Assembly: GCA_903837355.1 (NCBI GenBank)
Contig: CAILUI010000408.1
Coordinates: forward strand, 1-64,000
Length of the DNA: 64,000 nucleotides
Reading direction: 5' to 3'
Source: an uncultured Victivallales bacterium
GTDB lineage: Bacteria; Verrucomicrobiota; Lentisphaeria; Oligosphaerales; JAFGRS01
In this document: in pieces, positions 49,623-57,907 of the stretch
How the letters are laid out: the number at the start of each line of letters is the position of its first letter
How positions within the stretch are numbered: the stretch's first letter is position 1
The notes under the pieces: model-generated
Databases searched by the model: none
What the model was told of the DNA's origin: nothing
What the model saw: only the letters and a program-made list of their open reading frames with translations
Program-made: the position numbers and the translations under genes

Positions 49623-51866
49623 CTACCGCCCGCCCACGTCGGCGCACCAGCACACCTCATCCTGCAGAGTGATTCCGCAGTGCGCGCGGACCCGTTCCCG
49701 ACAGCGGGCCACCAGATCGCGCATATCGGTCTCCGCGGCGCCGGCGGAATCGTTGATGATGAAGTTTGCGTGCTTCTCACTGACGTGCAGCGGCCCGCAG
49801 CGCAGGCCCTTGCAGCCGGCCTCCTCAAGCAACCGTCCGGCCTGGCCACCGGGCGGATTACGGAAGACGCACCCCGCACTCCGGCCGGTCGGTTGCGCCT
49901 GGCGCCGCCAGGTCCCGGCGGCCGCGATGGCCGCCTGGGCTGCCGCGGGCGGGGTTGCCGCGCCCCGCAGGTGCACCGTGGTCACGATGACATCCGCCGG
50001 GATGTCGCTGTGACGGTACCCCCAGGCGATGTCGCTTCCGGCTGCCCGCCAGTCGCTGCCGTCCAGGCGGACACCACAGACCTCGGCCACCACGTCACCG
50101 ATGGCGACGCCCTGGGCTCCCGCGTTCATCCGCAGTGCCCCGCCCAGGGATGCAGGCACCCAGGCCAACGGCGCCATGGCAGCCGTGCAGACGCCACGTT
50201 CGGCCAGAGCGCGAATCAGCGGGGCCAGGCAGACGCCGGCACCCGCGCTCACCCTGCCATCCGCCCCGAACTCGACCTCGGTGAACCGCCCCGCCGTGAG
50301 GCTGACCACCAGGCGCAAGGGCTCTGTATCCGTCCCCACCAGCTTGCTGCCTGCCCCCAGAGGCCAAACCGGAATGCCCTCGGCGGCCGCCAGGCGCAAT
50401 GCCGTCGCCAGTTCTTCGTGAGTGCGCGGCAGCACCCGCAACGGCCGGTCCGTACCGACTGCCAGCGTGGTCAACTCGGCCCAGGTCCGGGACCGCTCCA
50501 CGGGAACAGCCGCCGCCGCCAGGGCCTGCTCGAGCCGCGTCCACTCCTGTTCGCGCCAGGCTTGGACCACCGCCGGCACGACCGTGCCGACATCGCCGGC
50601 GCCAACCACGGCCAACACGCACGGTTCCGCCGTCGGTGCGGCGGCCAGCGCCGTCGCCAGATCGTCCAGCGTACCCGCCCAGTACCGGCACGGCGGCCCG
50701 CTCACGGCGGCGGCGATCGTGCGCGGGTCGGCGCTGACGGCGTCGTCCACCCACGCCGCAAACGGCACCACGACCCAGACCTCATCGGCCCACTCCGAAA
50801 GCACGGCCGCGAACTGGCTGGCATAGCGCTTGACGCGCTCGAAGCGATGCGCCTGAAACACCACCTTCAGGGCATGTCCGGGCCAGCTCTCCCGCAGGGC
50901 CGACAGGCTGGCGCGCAACTCGGTCGGATGGTGCGCGTAATCCTCAACGATCACCCGCCGCTCGCGCGCGCTCCGAAAACGCACGCTGAGGCGCCGGTCC
51001 ACGCCGGCGAACGAGCGCAGGGCGGCAAGCGCCGTCTGCCGGGTTACCCCCACCGCCTCGGCCGCCAGTAAAGCCAGGCAGGCGTTGGAGCGGTTGTGCT
51101 GCCCGGCCACGGACAGCGACAGCCCCGCTGGAATGTCATCGACGCCGGCAAAGCGCACGGCGGGATGGGCCCCAAGCACCTCGCGCGTGGCCGGCGTGTC
51201 CCAGGCCAACACGCGGTCGGCACGGCCGGCGAAATCCGCGAAAATACGCCGCAACGCCGCCTCGCCGCCGACGCTCCAGCAGTGGTCGTCCTCGATGTTT
51301 AGGATGACCGCCAGATGGCTGCGCATCAGTACCTGTGTGCCGTCGCTCTCGTCGACCTCGGTGACCAGGAGACGGCCCGCGCCCGCCGTGGCCGAACGTT
51401 CCCAGCCCGAGACCGAACCGCCCACCAACAGGCCCGGATCCAGGCCGGCCACGCGCAGAATGTGCGCGATCATCGCCGTGGTCGTGGTCTTACCATGCGA
51501 ACCCCCGACGCAGATCACGGTCCCGAAACAACGCGCGATCCGAGCCAGAAACTCGCCGCGCAGGCAGCTCTCGATGCCCAGTGCCGCGGCCGCCACGCGC
51601 TCGGGGTTGTCGGCCGGCACGGCGCTGCTGTAGACCAGCAACTCGGCACCCGCCAGCGCGTCCGCGGCGTGCCCAAGGCGCACCGGCACACCACGGCTCA
51701 TCAGCGCCCGGGTCATGGCCGACGGGGCCAGGTCACTGCCGGAAACGTGGACCTTCCAGTCGACCAGAATGTGCGCCAGGCCAGCCATGCCGACCCCGCC
51801 AATCCCGGTGAAATGGACGTGCCGCCAGGGGGGCTGGAACGATAAGGAAGACGCTGAATTCGCCAC
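49623..51866 (-). CDS. murC-murB: MurC-MurB fusion: UDP-MurNAc-L-Ala ligase / UDP-GlcNAc-enolpyruvate reductase
   Basis: A GTG at 51866 places the usual short leader before HVHFTGIGGVGMAGLA; a GTG at 51989 would add 41 residues. The product has about 747 residues. Residues ~15-450 are MurC: GIGGVGMAG, the ATP loop GSHGKTTTTA, EVDESDGT, NIEDDHCW, GQHNRSNACLA and EDYAHHPTEL. Residues ~455-747 are MurB (FAD): WPLGAGSKLVGTD, PASLGGALRMNAGAQG, SAGCVFRNPPGG and SEKHANFIIN, with the conserved Glu. The two enzymes make consecutive cytoplasmic peptidoglycan precursors: MurB forms UDP-MurNAc, then MurC adds L-Ala. The fusion order (MurC first) is the reverse of the reaction order. It shows that the organism makes peptidoglycan precursors. 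Confidence 0.93.
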   Translation of the reverse strand: MANSASSLSFQPPWRHVHFTGIGGVGMAGLAHILVDWKVHVSGSDLAPSAMTRALMSRGVPVRLGHAADALAGAELLVYSSAVPADNPERVAAAALGIESCLRGEFLARIARCFGTVICVGGSHGKTTTTAMIAHILRVAGLDPGLLVGGSVSGWERSATAGAGRLLVTEVDESDGTQVLMRSHLAVILNIEDDHCWSVGGEAALRRIFADFAGRADRVLAWDTPATREVLGAHPAVRFAGVDDIPAGLSLSVAGQHNRSNACLALLAAEAVGVTRQTALAALRSFAGVDRRLSVRFRSARERRVIVEDYAHHPTELRASLSALRESWPGHALKVVFQAHRFERVKRYASQFAAVLSEWADEVWVVVPFAAWVDDAVSADPRTIAAAVSGPPCRYWAGTLDDLATALAAAPTAEPCVLAVVGAGDVGTVVPAVVQAWREQEWTRLEQALAAAAVPVERSRTWAELTTLAVGTDRPLRVLPRTHEELATALRLAAAEGIPVWPLGAGSKLVGTDTEPLRLVVSLTAGRFTEVEFGADGRVSAGAGVCLAPLIRALAERGVCTAAMAPLAWVPASLGGALRMNAGAQGVAIGDVVAEVCGVRLDGSDWRAAGSDIAWGYRHSDIPADVIVTTVHLRGAATPPAAAQAAIAAAGTWRRQAQPTGRSAGCVFRNPPGGQAGRLLEEAGCKGLRCGPLHVSEKHANFIINDSAGAAETDMRDLVARCRERVRAHCGITLQDEVCWCADVGGR

Positions 51867-52124
51867 CGGTGGTCTGCGCCCTTGAGAACCGTGAGGATAG
51901 GAAACAACGCCGCGCCAGGCGGCACCCGCTGCGCCAATATGACCGACCGGCTCCGAATGTCCAGAACCGCGCCGCGGGCCGTTCCCCACCGCACCAGGTC
52001 GGCAAAAAGGAGGAGGCGTCCGTGGACAAGGACGCTCTCGTGTCTATATTTGTCCATCGTAAGCGAATTTAGACCATAGCATGTCCAACCGCGGGCCACT
52101 GCGCCCAGCGTGGGGGTCTTGGCG

Positions 52125-52823
52125 GTGAATCTGCAGGTTCGCGACGTGGCCCGGATCCTGGACGTGTCGGAGAAGACCCTCTACCGCTGGGTCAAGGCCG
52201 GCACGATCCCTTACCATCGGGTTGGCGACCTCTACCGCTTCAACCGCGCCGAGGTTTTGGAGTGGGCGACCTGCAGGCGCATGCAGCTCTCGCCGGAGAT
52301 GCTACTGGAACCGGATGCGGGGCAGGTGCCCTTGCCGAGTCTGGTCGAGGCCCTGAAGGCAGGCGGGGTCGCCTACCGTATCGGGGGAGCCGACAAAGCC
52401 TCCGTGCTGGCGGCGGTGGTCGAGTTGCTGCGCTTGCCGGAGGAGGTCGACCGGCAGTTCCTGTACCAGGTCCTCCTGGCCCGCGAGACGCTGGGATCGA
52501 CGGGGGTGGGCGACGGCATCGCCATCCCGCACGTCCGCAACCCGATCGTGCTGCACATCACGCGGCCGACCATCACCCTCTGCTTCCTCGAGAACCCCAT
52601 CGCCTTTGGGGCTCTGGATGGCGGGCCGGTGAAGATCCTGTTCACGCTCATCAGTCCCACCGTGCAGGCTCATCTGCACCTGCTCTCGCGCCTGGGATTC
52701 GTGTTGCACCATCCCGAGTTCAAGGCCGCCCTGAAGCGCGAGGCGTTGCGCGACGAACTCCTGGAGAAACTGGCGCTGGCTGAGGCGTCGCTGCCCGTGG
52801 CGCCACCGGGCAAGCCAACGTGA
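52125..52823 (+). CDS. HTH-EIIA regulator (excisionase-type HTH plus PTS IIA domain)
   Basis: A GTG at 52125 gives the family-typical start (NLQVRDVARILDVSEKTLYR); a GTG at 52110 would add five residues. Residues ~3-50 form a MerR/excisionase HTH. Residues ~70-230 form a fructose/nitrogen-type PTS EIIA domain with the phospho-acceptor His in GIAIPHVRN (His141 counted from 52110, 136 from 52125). No sugar permease, HPr or EI gene is near, so it is a regulator, not a transporter part. It is 43 bases before the Ehr-type complex and probably controls it in response to PEP-derived phosphorylation. The divergent MurC-MurB gene lies upstream. Confidence 0.85.
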   Translation: MNLQVRDVARILDVSEKTLYRWVKAGTIPYHRVGDLYRFNRAEVLEWATCRRMQLSPEMLLEPDAGQVPLPSLVEALKAGGVAYRIGGADKASVLAAVVELLRLPEEVDRQFLYQVLLARETLGSTGVGDGIAIPHVRNPIVLHITRPTITLCFLENPIAFGALDGGPVKILFTLISPTVQAHLHLLSRLGFVLHHPEFKAALKREALRDELLEKLALAEASLPVAPPGKPT

Positions 52824-52866
52824 GCCCGCAGCCGGCTTCGGCGGCGCTGCGATTCTGGAGTCGTGT

Positions 52867-54891
52867 ATGACGTCCCCTCTCTCGCTGATTCTGGCAGCCC
52901 TGGCCCTGATTGGGCTCAGTGGCGTGCCGGGATTGTGCCTGGACCGGCAGCGGCCGGCGGGCCAGCGGCTGGCGGTGCTGACCGTCGTCGTCGGTGCGCT
53001 GCTGGGGCTGTGCGGCGCCCTCCGGGTACTGATTGCGGGGGGGGAGTACACTCGCGTGCTGGCCTGGGTGGGCCCCGGAACGACGGACCTCCGGCTCGGG
53101 GTGGACGGGCTCAGCGCCTTCTTCCTGGTCCCGGTCTTCCTGGTCGGAGCGCTGGGCGCTGTCTACGGCCTGGGCTACTGGCGCCAAGCGCGGCACCAGA
53201 GCAACGGCCGCAAGCTAAGTCTGTTCTGGGGAATCACCGTGGCCGGCATGGTGCTGCTGATCCTGGCCCGACATGCGTTCCTGTTCCTGCTGGGCTGGGA
53301 ACTGATGGCGCTGGGCGCCTTCTTCCTGCTCAGCACCGAGGAGCAGCGCGCGGACTGCCGCGCCTCGGCCTGGCTCTACCTGATCGCGACGCACGTCGGC
53401 TCGCTGGCGCTGTTTGCGCTGTTTGCGCTGCTGCATCGGGCGACGGGGAGCTTCGAGATCCGCATCCTGGCCAGCTCAGAGGCCAGTGCCGGCCTGGGCT
53501 GGGCGGTCTTCCTGTTGGCAGTCCTCGGGTTTGGCCTGAAGGCGGGCGTGATCCCGCTGCATTTCTGGCTGCCGTCGGCGCACGCCAACGCGCCGAGCCA
53601 CGTCTCGGCACTGATGTCCGGCGTGCTCATCAAGATGGGGATCTACGGGCTGGTGCGCTTCCTCGGACTCCTGCCCGAGCCGCCGCTGGAGTGGGGCGGA
53701 CTGCTGCTGCTGGCCGGGGCGACGAGCGCCGTGCTGGGAATCCTGTTCGCCATCGGCCAGCACGACCTCAAGCGCCTGCTGGCGTACTGCAGCGTCGAGA
53801 ACATCGGCATCATCGTGATGGGACTCGGCCTGGCCCTGCTGGGGCGCTCTCTGGGCCGGCCGACCTGGGTGGTGCTGGGACTGGCAGGGGCGCTGCTGCA
53901 CGTCTGGAACCACTGCCTGTTCAAGGCCCTCCTGTTCCTCGGAGCCGGCAGCATCGTGCACGCGACCCACACCCGGCAGATCGACCGCCTGGGCGGCCTG
54001 GCCCGGCACATGCCATGGACGGCCACCCTGTTCGGCGTCGGCGCCGTAGCGATCTGCGGACTGCCGCCGCTGAACGGCTTTGTCAGCGAGTTCCTCCTCT
54101 ATCTGGGTCTGCTGGGTGCGGCCCAGAGTGCACCTGGCGCGGTTCGGGCCGCCGCCTTTGCGGCCCCCACCCTGGCCCTGAGTGGGGCCCTGGCCCTGGC
54201 CTGTTTCGTCAAGGTCTACGGCGCCGTATTCCTCGGCACGGCTCGCAGCGCCGCCGCGGAGCACGCCCATGAAGCACCGCCGACCATGACCATCCCCATG
54301 GGTGTGCTGGCCACTGGCTGCGCCCTGGTCGGCCTGGCGCCTTTCCTGCTGGCGCCGATGCTCGACCGCGCGCTAGCCAACTGGCTGCCCAGCACCGCCG
54401 GCACGGCCCCGTCGGTAGCCCAGGTCGCCGCGCTGCAGTCCATCGGCCTACTCGCCGCGGCGCTGCTGGTGCTGGGGCTCGCCCTGGGGGTCATCCTGCG
54501 CGGTCGCTTGCGGCGCGGCGGCGCCACCGCCGCCAGCACCTGGGGCTGCGGTTACCTGGCCCCCAGTCCGCGCATCCAGTACACCGCCTCGTCCTTTGTG
54601 CAGATGCTGGTGGAGCTGTTCAGCGGCGTGCTGCGCTCGCAGACACGAGCCCCGGCCGTGCGTGACGTCTTCCCGGCCCCCGCGTCGTTCTCGACGCAAG
54701 TGGCCGACCCCGTGCTGGACGGTCAGATCCTGCCCTGGTCACGCTGGCTGGGGCGCGGCTTCGTACGGCTCCGGCTGATCCAAGGTGGCGTCACCCAGCA
54801 CTACCTGCTCTACATTCTGGTGACGGTCATCGTCTTGCTGGGCTGGACGATGCCCTGGGGACGCTTGCTGGCGCAACTGCACACGCCGTGA
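52867..54891 (+). CDS. hyfB: Ehr/hydrogenase-4-type antiporter-like subunit B
   Basis: The product has 674 residues and about 16 membrane helices, homologous to NuoL/MrpA-type proton or sodium channels and closest to HyfB/HycC. Motifs are FLLGWELMALGAFFLLST with the key Glu, IPLHFWLPSAHANAPSHVSA, GVLIKMGIYGLVRF, and NHCLFKALLFLGAGS. The HyfB-type C-terminus WGCGYLAPSPRIQYTASSF is present. It is the largest subunit of the membrane complex and likely drives ion translocation. The ATG at 52867 is weakly served by a GGAG. Confidence 0.9.
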   Translation: MTSPLSLILAALALIGLSGVPGLCLDRQRPAGQRLAVLTVVVGALLGLCGALRVLIAGGEYTRVLAWVGPGTTDLRLGVDGLSAFFLVPVFLVGALGAVYGLGYWRQARHQSNGRKLSLFWGITVAGMVLLILARHAFLFLLGWELMALGAFFLLSTEEQRADCRASAWLYLIATHVGSLALFALFALLHRATGSFEIRILASSEASAGLGWAVFLLAVLGFGLKAGVIPLHFWLPSAHANAPSHVSALMSGVLIKMGIYGLVRFLGLLPEPPLEWGGLLLLAGATSAVLGILFAIGQHDLKRLLAYCSVENIGIIVMGLGLALLGRSLGRPTWVVLGLAGALLHVWNHCLFKALLFLGAGSIVHATHTRQIDRLGGLARHMPWTATLFGVGAVAICGLPPLNGFVSEFLLYLGLLGAAQSAPGAVRAAAFAAPTLALSGALALACFVKVYGAVFLGTARSAAAEHAHEAPPTMTIPMGVLATGCALVGLAPFLLAPMLDRALANWLPSTAGTAPSVAQVAALQSIGLLAAALLVLGLALGVILRGRLRRGGATAASTWGCGYLAPSPRIQYTASSFVQMLVELFSGVLRSQTRAPAVRDVFPAPASFSTQVADPVLDGQILPWSRWLGRGFVRLRLIQGGVTQHYLLYILVTVIVLLGWTMPWGRLLAQLHTP

Positions 54892-54905
54892 TAGACGGAG
54901 ACCGC

Positions 54906-55823
54906 ATGCCTGCAATGACCGATACCTGGATCCATCTGGCACTGCTGCTGCTGATGCCGCCCCTGCTGCTGGGGGTGATCGGCAAGACCAAAGCCTGGTT
55001 CGCGGGACGCAACGGACCGCCGCTCCTGCAACCTTACCACGACATCCTCAAACTCATGCGCAAAGGGGTGGTGATCAGCCGCACCACGACCTGGATCTTC
55101 GTGGCCGCCCCGGCGGTGACCCTGGCCGCGGTGCTGCTCGCGGGGCTGATCGTGCCCATGGGCGCTTTCGCAGCCCCAATCTCGTTCGCGGGCGACCTGA
55201 TCCTCTTCGCCTACCTCTTCGCCCTGAGCCGCTTCTTCACCACCACCGCCGCCCTGGACACCGGCTCGCCCTTCGAGGGCATGGGCGCGGCGCGCGAGGT
55301 GACCTTCGCCTGCCTGTCGGAGCCGGCCCTGTTCTTCGCCCTGCTGGTCCTGGCCCGCCTTTCCGGGTCGCTGCTGCTCGGCGACATGCTGCAGGCGCCG
55401 CTGGCCGGCGGCTGGAGACTCCACGCCGCACCCTTGGTACTGGTCGGCCTCGGCCTCTTCATCCTGCTCCTGGCGGAGAACTGCCGCATCCCGGTTGACG
55501 ACCCCAACACGCACCTCGAACTGACCATGATCCACGAGGTCATGGTGCTGGATCACAGCGGCCCGCTGCTGGGCCTGATTCTGTACGCTGCCGCGATCAA
55601 ACTCTTCGTGCTGGGCTCGGTGTTGCTGCACGTGGTGACCCCCTTCACGCTCGGAAACCCCTGGCTTGATCGCTTCCTGTTCATGGGCGAGATGCTGGGG
55701 CTGGCCGTGGCCGTGGGCGTCGTCGAGTCCATCATGGCGCGCCTGCAACTGCGGCACGTGCCGCACCTGCTGATCGCCGCCCTCCTGTTCTGCGGCTTCG
55801 GGTTCGTCCTGCTGCTGAGGTAA
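54906..55823 (+). CDS. hyfC: Ehr/hydrogenase-4-type membrane subunit C (NuoH-like)
   Basis: The ATG at 54906 is preferred (GACGGAG, 5-base spacing) over a GTG at 54888 that overlaps the previous stop; the product has 305 residues. It has about eight membrane helices and the HyfC/HycD pattern: GKTKAWFAGRNGPPLLQPYH, DILKLMRKG, and AENCRIPVDDPNTHLELTMI, the equivalent of the NuoH acidic loop. It anchors the soluble arm to the membrane arm. Confidence 0.92.
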   Translation: MPAMTDTWIHLALLLLMPPLLLGVIGKTKAWFAGRNGPPLLQPYHDILKLMRKGVVISRTTTWIFVAAPAVTLAAVLLAGLIVPMGAFAAPISFAGDLILFAYLFALSRFFTTTAALDTGSPFEGMGAAREVTFACLSEPALFFALLVLARLSGSLLLGDMLQAPLAGGWRLHAAPLVLVGLGLFILLLAENCRIPVDDPNTHLELTMIHEVMVLDHSGPLLGLILYAAAIKLFVLGSVLLHVVTPFTLGNPWLDRFLFMGEMLGLAVAVGVVESIMARLQLRHVPHLLIAALLFCGFGFVLLLR

Positions 55824-55828
55824 CCGAC

Positions 55829-56470
55829 ATGGATGCGTTGCTGAACTCGCTGCTGGTCGTGGTCCTGGTGCTGAACCTCTACGCCCTGGGTACGAGCCGC
55901 ATCCTGGCCGTGATCGGCGCCGTCACCCTCCAGGGCGTGCTGCTCGGGATCATGCCACTGCTCGTCGAAGGGCACGTCAGCTACACCGGCGCCCTGGCGG
56001 CGGTGGCCGCGATCGCCCTCAAGGGAATGATCATCCCCCGCATGCTCTACCACGCCATGCGCGATGCTCAGATCAAGCATGAAGTGGAGCCCCTCATCGG
56101 CTTCCTGCCCTGTATGATTCTGGGCGCCGTGGCCACCGGATTCGCTCTCTTGTTTGCATCACAACTACCTTTAGAAGAAGCACATACATCTACACTTCTG
56201 GTACCTGCGTCGCTCGCCACCATGTTTGTCGGCTTCCTGCTGCTGATCACCCGCGTCAAGGCCATCACCCAGGTCATCGGCTACCTGGTGCTGGAGAACG
56301 GCATCTTCATCTTCGGCATGATGCTGGTCGAAGCCATGCCGCTGGTGGTCGAACTGGCGGTACTCCTCGACCTCTTCGTGGGCGTGTTCGTGATCTGTAT
56401 CATCGTCAACCATATCAACCAGGCGTTCTCGTCCCTGGACACACGCCGCCTGGTCTCGCTGAAGGAATAG
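55829..56470 (+). CDS. hyfE: Ehr/hydrogenase-4-type membrane subunit E (NuoK-like)
   Basis: A product of 213 residues with seven hydrophobic segments, matching HyfE. The NuoK-like half is at the C-terminus (VIGYLVLENGIFIFGMMLVE, then LAVLLDLFVGVFVICIIVN) and keeps its buried acidic residues. Codons 108-126 (56150-56206) are strikingly AT-rich: 17 of 19 end in A or T, and GC is about 39%, while the rest of the gene uses almost only G/C-ending codons. The segment encodes a polar loop (QLPLEEAHTS) between helices. The start is 6 bases after the hyfC stop. Confidence 0.88.
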   Translation: MDALLNSLLVVVLVLNLYALGTSRILAVIGAVTLQGVLLGIMPLLVEGHVSYTGALAAVAAIALKGMIIPRMLYHAMRDAQIKHEVEPLIGFLPCMILGAVATGFALLFASQLPLEEAHTSTLLVPASLATMFVGFLLLITRVKAITQVIGYLVLENGIFIFGMMLVEAMPLVVELAVLLDLFVGVFVICIIVNHINQAFSSLDTRRLVSLKE

Positions 56471-56473
56471 GGC

Positions 56474-57907
56474 ATGGCCTTCGCGCTGATCTTCATCCCG
56501 CTGCTCATGGCGCTAGCCGCCTTCCTCATCGGCTCGGCGCGCTGGCGGCCCCTGCTGCTGCCGCTGACCGGCGTGGTGCATCTGGGGTTGACGCTGCTGG
56601 TACTGGTACGGCCGGATCTGCGGGTCAGCGCGGCCTGGCTGGTGCTGGACCCCGCGGGCTGCCTGGTTCTGCTGCTGCTCAGTCTGCTGTTCTGCGTGGT
56701 ATCGTTCTACATCGTGGGCTACCTGCGCTATCGGCAGGAGCGCTCGAACCGCATCTTCTGCATGTGCATCCTGGCGTTCCTCGGCACGCTCAGCCTGGTG
56801 ATCTGGTCCAACCACCTCGGCCTGATGTGGGTGGGCATTGAGGCAACCGCCCTGTGTACGGCACCGCTGATCTACTTCAACCGCACCCCGCGCTCCATCG
56901 AGGCAACCTGGAAGTACATGCTGATCGGTTCGGTCGGCATCGCCCTGGCACTGCTGGGCTCGTTCTTCCTGGCCTACGCCTCGCTGCACTCAGGCATGGC
57001 CCCGTCGCTGGTCTACAGCGAACTGCTCACCGCGGCGCCGCAACTCTCCAAGCCCTGGCTGCACGCGGCGTTTGTGCTGATGCTCGTCGGCTATGGCACG
57101 AAGATGGGCCTGGCACCGATGCACACCTGGAAGCCCGATGCCTACGGCGAGGCGCCGGCCGCCGTGGGGGCGCTGCTGGCCGGCGGCGTCACCAGTTGCG
57201 CCTTCCTCTGCATCCTGCGTATCTACCATCTCTGCGTCGCGGCTGGCGAAGGGGCCTACGCGTCCCGACTGCTGGTCTTCATGGGGCTCCTCTCGATGCT
57301 GGTTGCCGGCATTCTCATGGTCGGCCAACTCGACTTCAAGCGCCTCCTGGCCTACTCCAGCGTCGAGCACATGGGAATCCTCGTCCTCGGGCTCGGCATC
57401 GGTGGCGGCGCCGTCTACGGCAGCCTCCTGCACCTGTTCTGCAACGGACTGACCAAGGGCGTCCTGTTCATGGCCGCCGGGAACATCCACCGCGCCTATA
57501 ACAGCACCACCACCGACACCGTCCGCGGCGCCCTGCGACGGGTGCCGATCTCCGGCGGCCTGATGCTGGCCGGACTCCTGGCAATCACCGGCTCGCCACC
57601 CTTCGGACCCTTCATCAGCGAGTTCACCATCCTCTGTGCCGCCTTCGACCAAGCGCACTTCTGGGCGGGCGGGCTGTTCCTGCTCTTCCTTTTCATCGTC
57701 TTCATTGGCATGGGGGCCACGATCCTGCTGATGGTGCAGGGCAAGGCCCCCGTCGATGCTCCGCGCACAGCCTATCGCGACGGGATGCTGACCGTCCTGC
57801 CATCACTGTTGCTCCTGGCTGCGGTTCTGCTGCTGGGGCTCACGATCCCGGAGTTCCTCAACTCCCGGTTGCTCGCCGCGGCCCACTTCCTCGAGGCCAC
57901 GCCATGA
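56474..57907 (+). CDS. hyfF: Ehr/hydrogenase-4-type antiporter-like subunit F
   Basis: The product has 477 residues and 14 membrane helices, a second antiporter-like channel (NuoN/NuoM-type, as HyfF). Motifs include LMWVGIEATALCTAPLIYF, YGTKMGLAPMHTWKPDAYGE with the channel Lys and PDA, LDFKRLLAYSSVEHMGIL and GSPPFGPFISEF. Two such channels in one operon suggest more than one ion is moved per cycle. The stop overlaps the large-subunit start (ATGA). Confidence 0.9.
   Translation: MAFALIFIPLLMALAAFLIGSARWRPLLLPLTGVVHLGLTLLVLVRPDLRVSAAWLVLDPAGCLVLLLLSLLFCVVSFYIVGYLRYRQERSNRIFCMCILAFLGTLSLVIWSNHLGLMWVGIEATALCTAPLIYFNRTPRSIEATWKYMLIGSVGIALALLGSFFLAYASLHSGMAPSLVYSELLTAAPQLSKPWLHAAFVLMLVGYGTKMGLAPMHTWKPDAYGEAPAAVGALLAGGVTSCAFLCILRIYHLCVAAGEGAYASRLLVFMGLLSMLVAGILMVGQLDFKRLLAYSSVEHMGILVLGLGIGGGAVYGSLLHLFCNGLTKGVLFMAAGNIHRAYNSTTTDTVRGALRRVPISGGLMLAGLLAITGSPPFGPFISEFTILCAAFDQAHFWAGGLFLLFLFIVFIGMGATILLMVQGKAPVDAPRTAYRDGMLTVLPSLLLLAAVLLLGLTIPEFLNSRLLAAAHFLEATP

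Noticed and set aside
49486-49653. Extended N-termini of the GH42-like gene and of a plus-strand frame with EHRTSN-type peptides
   Set aside because: The peptide text comes from the palindromic DNA repeat, not from protein selection.
48079-50013. 644-residue plus-strand reading frame across the GH42-like and MurB coding regions
   Set aside because: It crosses two real genes on the other strand and the GAAC-type repeat, with Arg/Gln/His-rich text typical of antisense frames in GC-rich DNA.
52125-52823. PTS sugar-transport component
   Set aside because: The EIIA domain is fused to a DNA-binding domain and there is no EIIB, EIIC, HPr or EI gene nearby; a regulator is more likely.
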